A stretch of DNA of 64,000 bases, taken from contig JAQSEB010000003.1 of the NCBI GenBank assembly GCA_030063045.1, positions 620,001 through 684,000 on the forward strand. Reading direction: 5' to 3'. The notes below the pieces were generated by a model that saw nothing but the letters and a program-made list of their open reading frames with translations, ran no database searches and was not told the DNA's origin. Both the position numbers and the translations under genes were made by a program. How positions within the stretch are numbered: the first letter of the stretch is position 1; every line of letters begins with the position of its first letter. This document shows positions 36,101-48,100 of this stretch, piece after piece. The stretch is from Pratylenchus scribneri. Lineage: Eukaryota; Nematoda; Chromadorea; Rhabditida; Pratylenchidae.

Positions 36101-39100
36101 GCTGTATTTGGGCCACCAAATTGTGAGCCATTTTGTTGTTGTGGATGATTTTGAGTGGGAGGATTTTGTGGCTGATGCCCAAACTGGGCAGTCAAATTTG
36201 GTTTTTGAATGGCTTCCACCATTTGGGGTGACATAAAATGCTGTAAAAAAATATGAAATATTTAATTAAATTGAAAATAATAAATTTTAAATTTGAAAAA
36301 TTTTAAATATATTTTTGGAAAAAATTTTTAAATTTTTATTTGTAAATGAGAAAGACAACTTTAAATATGACAAAATTTGGCCTTATTAATTTATGATTTA
36401 TTTTGGAAATATTTTTAATATTTTTAGTTAAAATTAAATAAATTAATTCCATTCCTTCTTATTAAATTAAATTAATAAATATTCAATAAGTTCATATGAA
36501 ATGCCGCTGAAAATGCCGCTTAACACAAATACTTACATTTTTGAAATGCCAAAGACCAATAATAATATTTTCTCCCATTAGGAATAGCCAATGAACAAAT
36601 ATAAATATAATTATTTTATGATGAATTATAATTCCTTTTAGGATTTTCCGAATTATGAGAAAATTAAGGTAAAGGGAAAAATCAAGTGTCAATGCCAACA
36701 TATTTTCATGTGGCCATATTTATACCCAACTCAAAATATTCTCACACAAAAAAAAACAATATCCAAAAATATAAAACATTTCCTATCGCTATTTTTAAAC
36801 ATCCCCCCCGGGACATTCATTTTTGATGCCGCCTTCCACTCACATTCAAATTTGTTGTTCATTTGGCCCCACCCCAAACCCAATTATTATTAACATTTGG
36901 CCGCAGCCAAATGGGTCCAATTCCAATTCTATGCTTCCTTCCTTCCTTCCTTTTTACTATTTTTTTATATTTTCCTTTTTCACTTTTGGACATTCAATGG
37001 TGGGATTACCGTATTCCGCATGCCTTCCTAGGGGAAAATGGGCGGATGAAACCCAGTGGCATTCCCATGTTTATGTACAATTTAAAGAATAGATGCCAAA
37101 AATGTCAAAGGGGCGCGGCCTTGGGTTGGGGGCAAAACATAAACACTTTTGTGATTGGATAGGAAAGTAATATAGGAAAAAGCGGAACATTTAATATGGC
37201 CAAAAGATTTAATTTATTTATAATTTTTTTTATGGTCAAAAGGATTATTTTTTTTGTGGCCAAAAGAATTATTTATTATTTTTTATGGCCATATTTATTG
37301 TTTTCGAGGGAAGGAAATTGAAATCAGAGAGGATGTTCAATATGGTCAAAATTCTGTACCAAAAAATCGGGGAGGAATGGGAAAGTAATTAAACAGAAAT
37401 AAAAATTCTATTGAGAATATATGAGGGAAGTGATCCTAAAATAAAGATCATTTTTTGAATGCGTGCATCAAAGATTAGGTGTGGGTGCCAATTTTGTATG
37501 ATGGTAAAAATTCGTGCCATTTAGTGTCAATGTCAACCTTAAACTTTTGATTCTGTCTTCAGCAATATATATGGTAATAAATTTTAGAATAAATTATTTG
37601 AAATTTTAAATCCTAAATTTGAAAATCTAAATTTTATTCTTTTAATTTCGGTGGAAAATTTTGGATTTAAAATTAAATTTTTAATTAAAATTAATTTTAA
37701 ATTGGGCAAATTTTAACCATAATGGATGGGATGAATTCAAAAGGATTAAAAGTATATAAATGTTTTATAGTGAGATAAGTTCAAAATGATGTATATGTTA
37801 TACTTATGTTATTAATTGTTTAAAAAATGTTTGAAAAATAGCTGAACAAAAATTAATGGAAAAATGAAATCCGAATAAGTGGAAACAAAGTCAAAATAAG
37901 CGGAATTATAATCAGAACAGGCGGAATTATTAAAATCAGAACAGGCGGAATTATTAAAATCAGAACAGGCGGAATTATTAAAATCAGAACAGGCGGAATT
38001 ATTAAAATCAGAACAGGCGGAATTATTAAAATTAGAACAGGCGGAATTATTAAAATTAGAACAGGCGGAATTATTAAAATCAGAACAGGCGGAATTATTA
38101 AAATCAGAACAGGCGGAATTATTAAAATCAGAACAGGCGGAATTATTAAAACCAGAACAGGCGGAATTATTAAAATCAGAACAGGCGGAATTATTAAAAT
38201 CAGAACAGGCGGAATTATTAAAATCAGAACAGGCGGAATTATTAAAATCAGAACAGGCGGAATTATTAAAATCAGAACAGGCGGAATTATTAAAATCAGA
38301 ACAGGCGGAATTATTAAAATCAGAACAGGCGGAATTATTAAAATCAGAACAGGCGGAATTATAAATCAGAACAGGCGGAATTATTAAAATCAGAACAGGC
38401 GGAATTATTAAATCAGAACAGGCGGAATTATTAAAATCAGAACAGGCGGAATTATTAAAATCAGAACAGGCGGAAATAAAATTAAAAACAGAGGAATTAT
38501 TTTTTGATGAGAATTGGGTAATGCAAAAATTTTAGTTTTGGTAAGCAAAATTCAAGTAACCAAATTTAGTGCTTAAAAGTTAGATAAAAGTATTAAAAAT
38601 AAATTCTATTTGAGGAATATTTCAACTCAAAAAATTGGCAAATGGAAAAATAAATATTCTCGTGTTAAAATGATATCATCTCCGCTTTCAAAAAGATCCT
38701 CCATATTTGGAATTGGAATTGTGCCTATAATGGAGGAAAAGACGTAATTTAAAAAGTTCAAAGCAAAAAATTGTCTTTATATTCTAAATGCGGGTACTAA
38801 ATAAATATTCTAAAATATCCACTTTCAAAAAGCCTTGCCTATTAAATGGGTTGCACAAAATTTTATTTTGGGTTGTCACGTGAACAAATTTTGTGACGGC
38901 CCATTAAAAGCCTCCAATAATGGTGTGAAATTGTAGGCTACCAAAAAAAATAATGAGAAGGAAAGGAAAAAGCAGAAAGAGCGGGCAAAAATTCTGCAAA
39001 AATTTTTATCCAATTAAAGAAAAGCCATAATTTTTGGAGGGGCGCGTGAAAATTGTATTTTTGAAAGAGGGAGGGGAACTAGAGAAAAGATCAAATTGGC

Positions 39101-42100
39101 CATAAAAAGTATAAAAAAGTTGAGAAAGGAAGCCAAAGGCCAACAATTTTGAGGCACGGTTCATTTTTTTTGTATTTATGTGCAATTTTGGAACTATGGT
39201 GATGGAAACAAAATTGGCACATTTTGGAGGCCAAAGAAGAATGCGCAAAATTTATTGGGTTATGGTCACTGGGAAATGTATCTTTTTTCGAACCGGGATT
39301 GGTCGGGATGATTTTTCTGCATTTGCCGAAAATTTTGTAAAATTTTGCATTGACGTTGGAAAAAACAGTGCAGTTTTCTTCAATTTTTTGAGCGCTTGCA
39401 TTTTCCAAAGGGGCCATAATTAGATCTGCTGAGCGAATTGGCCAAATGGTCTTTTTTTATAGGAAACAGAAAAATGACCCAAAAAAGGTAAAAAGCATTT
39501 TATGGAAACAAAAAAGTGGCAATGGAATTGAGAAGGTGGCAAAAAATGGAAAGAAAGGAAGAATTGTTTCTACTATTCTACTTTTGCCGCCCTGATTTGC
39601 GCATGCAAATTGCCAAAATGATGTTAATATTAATATATACATAGTAGGCGGAAGGCCATTAAGACCAAAGAATGTGGGAAAGTGGATTTTGTGCAAATAA
39701 TGGAAGGCCAAATTTGGAAGAAAATTAAGGGAAGGAATGAGGCCAAATGGGTCAATTCTAATAAGTTTGGAAAGGCATTTTCAGTTACATGGGTAAATGA
39801 TGATTAGAATTTATGGATAATTTTTCTTCACTTTTTAGACATTTTTAGTGTTACTGTAAAAATTTATGTATTTTTTTAAAAATTGGCATTTTCTGTGATT
39901 TTTTTGACTTATTGTAAATCTTTTTTTAATTGCATTTTTAGAACTATTCAGTGGAAAATATTATCAAAAATTTATATCACATTTTTGTTCATTTTTTTGG
40001 CAATTTTTGTGTCAATTTTTATTTCTGCGATTCATACCATAATCGTGACATTTAGGAAGTAAATATTTGTAATTTTAGCCTGCTGGTATTATTCCTTCCA
40101 TTCTTTTATTTTTTTTTTCACTAATAAAATGGGGAAAAAGCGCAAACTGCGGATATTATGATTAAGAATAAAACATGAAATGAATTTTATGATCAAAAGA
40201 AAGTAAATTAGCCATAAATAGCTTGGACCTTGGACTGAATGCTGCGAACGCTATAATTCATTTAAAAACTAAAGGCCATAAGTTCACAAGACTAATGATT
40301 AAAATAAAAAATTTTTTTAACTTAAATGAGGATTTGTGCAGTTAAAAATTAGCACGAAAAGGGAATTATGGATATAAAAAAAATTGGAAAAAAATGGAAC
40401 AAAGTAGAAATGAGGAAATAAATGCAAATTTTTAGATTGATGATCTTAGAATTAGTTTTACGAAGGGATAAGGAACATAATTGTGTACCGTAACGTTTGT
40501 ACCATTTGGTTAAGTGATGAATATTAGCAAATTATAGTATTCATTTGGATGAATTAATTGAAGGAAGAATTGTTGGATTTGATTTGAAATAGTAAGAAAT
40601 TATGACCAAAAAAAAAGATAAATAGGCCAATTCTACGGTTTTTGTTTTTTCAGGCCATAATATTCTGGTAAATTTATTTTTGATCAGTCATTTCGATATT
40701 AAAATGCTCATCAGAAATATTAAATCAAATTAGATGAAATTTTATTAAAAAATTTAAAGATTACATGGATATTGGCCAATGTACAAAAATTCACGTATTC
40801 CAAGGATAGAGGAAATTAATGATAATGACTAGGAAAAAAATAGACGAATAAAAGGCCAAAATAATACACTGGAAAAAGTTGCCCTTTCCCCAGAAAGTTG
40901 GTCGCCATTTCTAAATTCATTTTCCAAGCTCTGTGCTATTAAAGAGGAAATGGCGACAGCCGACCGATTTGAGACAAATGTGGTAAGGAAACGCATCGCT
41001 GCAGGGGAGGCGAAGATGTTGGGTGGATGGAAGAGGAAAGAGCAAAGGGCATGACCTTCTGCGTATAATATAAATATAAGTGCAAAACACATATTTATAT
41101 ATATTGTAATGCAAAGGGGGAGGAAAAAATTCAGATAATCCCAACATTTCGATTTATTTCTTTTAGGAAATTATAAATTAATGGTAATGAATATGAAAGG
41201 GAATAAGCGGAAAATAGGCTAATTGAAGAATAAAAAAAAGTTGTCCTTTCCCCAGAAAGATAGTTGCCATTTTTAAATTCATTTTTTTTCAAACTCTAAT
41301 GGATGTGATAAAAGGCGACAGCCCAAGCCGACCGATTTGAGACAAATGAGAGGAGGAAACGCATCGCTGCGGGGAGGCGAAGATTTTTCGGGTTTTTGGG
41401 GACGGAAGGTCAAAGGATATGAACATGACCTTTTGTAATTTGTGGCCATGCCTCTTAGAAAAGGAAATAATAGGCCAAAACAAGACTGGAAAAGTTATAT
41501 CATTGCTTATTTTTCCAAGCTGTTTTGTTTCGGAAATTACAAAAGCCGACCGATTTGAAACGAATGAGGGTAATTAAGGGTAGGGAAAGCAACATCGCTG
41601 TAGGGGGGCTAAGATGTGTTTGTGTCTTGGGGGCGAAAAGGGCAAAGGACATGCATGACATTTTGTGTATAATGTACAAAACAGAAAACATTCATTTAGG
41701 TGTATATTTGGTTCTGCAAAAAGGGGGGGGGGATTAAGATAGTCCCAACTTTTCGATTCTTTTGGGTAATTATTAATGACAATGCCTAGTAAAAGATAGC
41801 CGAAAAAATAGACCAGAATAAGACCGAAAGTTGTCCTTTACCTCGATATTGTCGGTCGCTATCTTTAAATTCATTTTGGGAAATGGCGACAGCCGACGAC
41901 CGATTTTGAGAGAATATGAAGGAAGAGGAAGAAACGCATCGCTGCAGGGGAGGCGAAGATGTGTTTGGGTGGGTGGAGGAGAAAAGGGCAAAGGACATGA
42001 CCTTTTGTGCATAATACAAAGCACAAATTTATTTATTTGATTGTATATGGAAGAGTGGGAAATGGCCGAGAAAGCAAAGCACATAGGAAATTTAAAAGTG

Positions 42101-45100
42101 TGGAATAATAAAAAGGTGGAAGTGGAAGGTCAATTCGGGAATCGACGAGGGGTCGGCTGACTGCTGGGTCACCGCCATCGCCAGTCGCCTTCATCGGCTG
42201 CCCACATTTCCTCTGGGGTGTTTGTTTCATCATTTGAATCGGTCTTTCGCCGCCGGTGACCTCTGCCCAAGCCGAGGCAGATGCCCTCCGCTGACAAATC
42301 GGCCTCGGCCCTTTTCGCCCCCGGGGGCGTCGATTGACCTCTCCGGGCGACCGTTGTGTGTGCCCTTTCAAACATCGCCCTTCGACCCGCCGACCCTTTC
42401 CAATTTCATTTCCGACCTCTCCTTCGGATTCATTCATACGCCATAATCGCAATCTTCATTCGTCCCTTACGGGGGAAAGCTCATATAAACATCACTGGCC
42501 GTTGGGGAAAAATGGGAAAGAAATAAAGAGGATTTGGGGGAAACGTATAAGAAAACGTGATGATATGAATGACCGTTCAATTCTTACGTAAAATGCTAGC
42601 AGATGTGTAGGCCTTCGAGGATTTGGCCATTTTAGGAGGGATTAGTGGGGTTCAATGTGTCCACTATTATGATGGCCGACTCTATTTATATTTTTTGACA
42701 CTTGCAAAAGTGTCTGATATTAATAAATTTGTTATCTTTGTTGATGTTTTTGTTTATGTTTCCTTTATTTTGGATTTGAATCCGACACCATTAAATGAGT
42801 TGGAAAAATGAATAAGGGATGATTCAGTACAGGGTTCAGAGACATTCTTTGGCCTATATCTCATCTCAATCAGTTGCTTAATAGGCTATAATACGATATA
42901 CTAATGAAAAGCCCAAAGTGTCATTTAAAAAGTGTTTTTTGGGCTTTCTTTATCAAATTAAAAAAAAACCTCGGACAATGAATGAACCAGTGTTTTTGAG
43001 AAAGTTATTTTATAAATTTTTTTTAGATTTTAAAGAAAGCCACTTTTCTGAAAACATTTTTTCAAATGGCATATTGCCTTCCCAAATTGTTTGTTTACTT
43101 GTTGAGTTATGGGCAGAAGAATTGGCCCGGATGGTGAATAATTCATTCTAATTTGGAAGATTTAAATAAAGGAAGATGGGCAACAAAATTAATAGTATTA
43201 GATAAGTAAGTTCCAAAAGCTTTCGAATATTGAAAAATTAAGCCAATGAACAAAAATTGTGGACTTTTGGACTCAAATAATGCTTTTATCTTTAGCCCAT
43301 CACCCATTTATGGTTTTGAGGTGGATGAAGCTAAATTAGGATACATGGGGGCGAGGATGAATTATTGCACAGTGGCAGATGCCCTTTTGCCGGGTTGGCA
43401 TCATTTTTATTATAGATGGGGGGGGGGGGGCAAATGGAGAATGGCTCGGAAAGGAATGTGCCCAGCAGGGCTTTTGGGGATGGAAAAGCAATGAATGGAA
43501 AGAAGGTGGCCTCATTTTCTTCTTTCCTCCCTCAAATTTTGCCCTTTCACCCGTCCGTCCGTCCAAACTGTCGCGACTTTGCGCGATGATCCGGGAATTG
43601 CCGGATCAATAAAGAAGGAAGAAGAAAAAGATGATTGATTTCCTTATCAGTCGCCTTCCCCTTTTCCTCCCATTTTGCCCCCCCCCCATTCCATTTTTGT
43701 CTTTTTAGCACAAAGTTCAACCACTCGCTAGAATACATTCACATTCAAAGTTCATCCATTCTCATCATTCACATGAAAATTATCGCCTAATAATTCTCGC
43801 TCAACACATTCACATTAAACTTTTCTCCTTCAAACGAGTTGTTTACTTCGCCATCGAATCAGCCCATTTTTTAGCCATTTCCATTCATTTGTTCATTTCT
43901 ATTTAACCTAACCCCATTTTCACCTTAATTGCGTTCCTCCTCTCATTCCATCCAAACAGTTTGAATTTGTTGGGGTCCTTGGGGTCCTCTCCCCACCCAA
44001 TTCCATTCGGCTCTCACCATCATTTGCCACACCATCATCATCCATTCATTCCACTTTGGCATTATTCAAACATTGGCGAACTCTTCATCCATTCATCATC
44101 AAACATCGACAAATTCATCATCCATTCATTCATTCACACAAAGGCAGACTCAACATTCATCCATTCATTCACACATTAGCAAACTTCAACATTCATCCAT
44201 TCATTCAATCATTGGCAAACACATCATCATCCATTCATTCACACATTAGCAAACTCGACATTCATCCATCCATTCATTCACCCATTTCACTAACCAATTA
44301 ACCCATTTTCGCTTTCACACATTTTTATTTTAATGAATAAAGACAAAAAACCCATTTAAGTCCAACCAAATCCCCCTCCCCATCATTTTGGGTTGAACCT
44401 GCCCAAAGCCCGTCCGGGCACTTTGTTTGCGGTAAAAGGGCCCGCAACAAAATGGCGACCCTTGCAGGATAACTTGCAAATTCCAGCATCATCATCATTC
44501 ACATTTGTGCCAAATTCCAGCATCATCATCATCATTCACATTTTGCGCCAAATTCCAACATTGATTTAAAAGTGAGTAAAAAGGGGATTAATTAAACCAA
44601 AAAATAGGCTTAACCCAAAATTGCGCATTTTGTGTCTCATTTTCAAATTGAATAGTTATTTTCGGATTTTTTAATCTGAATTTAGCTTGCGCTTTTTGTG
44701 GCTCATTTTCAAAATTAAAAAAGTTATTTTCGGATTTTTTAATCTGAATTTAGCTTATTGCGCATTTGTGGCTCTTTTTCAAAATTGAATAGTTATTTTC
44801 GGATTTTTGAATCTGAATTTAGCTAATTGCGCATTTTGTGGCTCATTTTCAAATTGAAAAGTTATTTTCGGATTTTTTAATCTGAATTTAGCTAATTGCG
44901 CATTTTGTGGCTCATTTTCAAATTGAAAAGTTATTTTCGGATTTTTTAATCTGAATTTAGCTAATTGGGCATTTTGTGGCTCATTTTCAAATTGAAAAGT
45001 TATTTTCGGATTTTTGAATCTGAATTTAGCTAATTGCGCATTTTGTGGCTCATTTTCAAATTGAATAGTTATTTTCGGATTTTTTAATCTGAATTTAGCT

Positions 45101-48100
45101 TGCGCTTTTTGTGGCTCATTTTCAAAATTAAAAAAGTTATTTTCGGATTTTTTAATCTGAATTTAGCTTATTGCGCATTTGTGGCTCTTTTTCAAAATTG
45201 AATAGTTATTTTCGGATTTTTGAATCTGAATTTAGCTAATTGCGCATTTTGTGGCTCATTTTCAAATTGAAAAGTTATTTTCGGATTTTTGAATCTGAAT
45301 TTAGCTAATTGCGCATTTTGTGGCTCATTTTCAAATTGAATAGTTATTTTCGGATTTTTTAATCTGAATTTAGCTTGCGCTTTTTGTGGCTCATTTTCAA
45401 AATTAAAAAAGTTATTTTCGGATTTTTTAATCTGAATTTAGCTTATTGCGCATTTGTGGCTCTTTTTCAAAATTGAATAGTTATTTTCGGATTTTTGAAT
45501 CTGAATTTAGCTAATTGCGCATTTTGTGGCTCATTTTCAAATTGAAAAGTTATTTTCGGATTTTTTAATCTGAATTTAGCTAATTGCGCATTTTGTGGCT
45601 CATTTTCAAATTGAAAAGTTATTTTCGGATTTTTTAATCTGAATTTAGCTAATTGGGCATTTTGTGGCTCATTTTCAAATTGAAAAGTTATTTTCGGATT
45701 TTTGAATCTGAATTTAGCTAATTGCGCATTTTGTGGCTCATTTCAAAACCATTCATTCGCTTCATCATCTCATCAACACACATCAAATGGAATATGCCAC
45801 ATTTAAAATTGCCGGAATTTGGAGGAACCCCAACAATTCTTGATGGAATTGGAACGCCAGGCCGCAAAAATGGCCAACATCAGAGGATATCGAGGAACGC
45901 ACCGTTCTGCGCACCATCCTCACAAAGATGGCCGAAACTTCACGCCACATTAGCAGGAGTGAAGGCCAAGTGGATCGAAACAGCAAACGCCTGCTTCTCT
46001 CCACACATCATCGCATCCATTTTCGGATGCAACGGGTACAGCTTCAGGCCCCATTGGCAGAAGCGAAGGCCCAGAGGATTGAGGCAACAAATGCCACAGG
46101 CTATGCCTCTCCTCACTCATTCATCGCGTAACATCAGTTACACGGGTACAACTTCAAGCCCCATTGGCAGAAGTGAAGGCCCAAATGGATTGAGACAAAG
46201 GGTCTCAGGCCATGTCTCTCCACACATTCATCGCATCCATTTTCGGATGCATCGGGTACAGCTTCAGGCCCCATTGGCAGAAGCGAAGGCCCAGAGGATC
46301 GAGTCGGCAAATGCCAGCTATGCTTCTCCTCACTCATTCATCGCATTCAACATGTAACGACAGTTACACGGGTACAATTTCAAGCCCCATTGGCAAGAAG
46401 TGAAGGCCCAAATGGATTGAGACAAAGGGTCTCAGGCCATGTCTCTCCACACATGCATCGCATCCAATGCATACTTCGGATGCAACGGGTACAGCTTCAG
46501 GCCCCATTGGCAGAAGCGAAGGCCCAGAGGATTGAGGCAACAAATGCCACAGGCTATGCCTCTCCTCACTCATTCATCGCGTAACATCAGTTACACGGGT
46601 ACAACTTCAAGCCCCATTGGCAGAAGTGAAGGCCCAAATGGATTGAGACAAAGGGTCTCAGGCCATGTCTCTCCACACATTCATCGCATCCATTTTCGGA
46701 TGCATCGGGTACAGCTTCAGGCCCCATTGGCAGAAGCGAAGGCCCAGAGGATCGAGTCGGCAAATGCCAGCTATGCTTCTCCTCACTCATTCATCGCATT
46801 CAACATGTAACGACAGTTACACGGGTACAATTTCAAGCCCCATTGGCAAGAAGTGAAGGCCCAAATGGATTGAGACAAAGGGTCTCAGGCCATGTCTCTC
46901 CACACATGCATCGCATCCAATGCATACAATTTCGGATGCAGCGGGTACAGCTCCAGACCCCATTGGCACAAGCTAAAACCCAAAAGGATTGAGGAAACAA
47001 AGGCCACAAGCTACGCCTCTCCTCACACATTCATCGCATGCATTTCGTGCAACTTCGGTTGCAAAGGGCAAGCCCACACTTTGGCAATGATGCCTCATTC
47101 ATTGGCATTCGCCTCAAACATTGGCAATTGCCTCATTCACTGGCAATCGCCTCAATCATTGGCATTCGCCTCATTCATTGGCATTCGCCTCTTCTTTGGC
47201 ATTCGCCTCATTCATTGGCATTCGCCTCATGCATTGGCATTTGCCTCATTCTCACTGGCATTCGCCTCATGCATTGGCATTTGCCTCATTCTCACTGGCA
47301 TTCGCCTCATGCATTGGCATTTGCCTCATTCTCACTGGCATTCGCCTCATGCATTGGCATTTGCCTCATTCATTGGCATTCGCCTCAATCATTGGCATTC
47401 GCCTCAATCATTGGCATTCGCCTCAATCATTGACATTCGCCTCATTCATTGGCATTCGCCTCATTCTTTGGCATTCGCCTCATTCATTGGCATTCGCCTC
47501 ATGCATTGGCATTTGCCTCATTCACTGGCATTCGCCTCATGCATTGGCATTTGCCTCATTCATTGGCATTCGCCTCATGCATTGGCATTTGCCTCATTCT
47601 CACTGGCATTCGCCTCATGCATTGGCATTTGCCTCATTCATTGGCATTCGCCTCAATCATTGGCATTCGCCTCAATCATTGGCATTCGCCTCAATCATTG
47701 GCATTCGCCTCATCATTGGCATTCGCCTCATTCACTGGCATTCGCCTCTTCTTTGGCATTCGCCTCATTCATTGGCATTCGCCTCATTCATTGGCATTCG
47801 CCTCATTCATTGGCATTCGCCTCATCATTGGCATTCGCCTCAATCATTGGCATTCGCCTCAATCATTGGCATTCGCCTCATCATTGGCATTCGCCACAAC
47901 CATTGGCAATTGCCTCATTCATTGGCAATTGCCTCATTCATTGGCAATTGCCTCATTCATTGGCATTCGCCTCATGCATTGGCATTTGCCTCATTCATTG
48001 GCATTCGCCTCATTCATTGGCATTCGCCTCATGCATTGGCATTTGCCTCATTCATTGGCATTCGCCTCAAGCATTGGCATTCGCCTCAATCATTGGCATT

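Larger units (their letters stand above)
36241..43568. other. Large intron 2 of the NHR-41-type gene, segment between its downstream exon and the LTR element
   Basis: No exon could be supported. It contains a 24-bp minisatellite (37888-38475), four diverged copies of a roughly 250-bp repeat (40855-42045), a GC-rich island (42120-42480), and several G homopolymers (e.g. 41726-41735 and 43418-43430). ORFs here lack domains, and many lie within the repeats. Further regulatory elements are possible but not recognisable. Confidence 0.5.

Noticed and set aside
28526..38475. Regular repeats as CRISPR-like arrays
   Set aside because: Units are tandem with no unique spacers, the DNA is eukaryotic with spliced genes, and no associated protein genes exist.
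43961..44301. ORFs of 72 and 81 codons, repeated at 50397-50737
   Set aside because: Both copies lie in the two LTRs and consist of CATTCATTC-type repeats; their repetition reflects the LTRs, not gene duplication.
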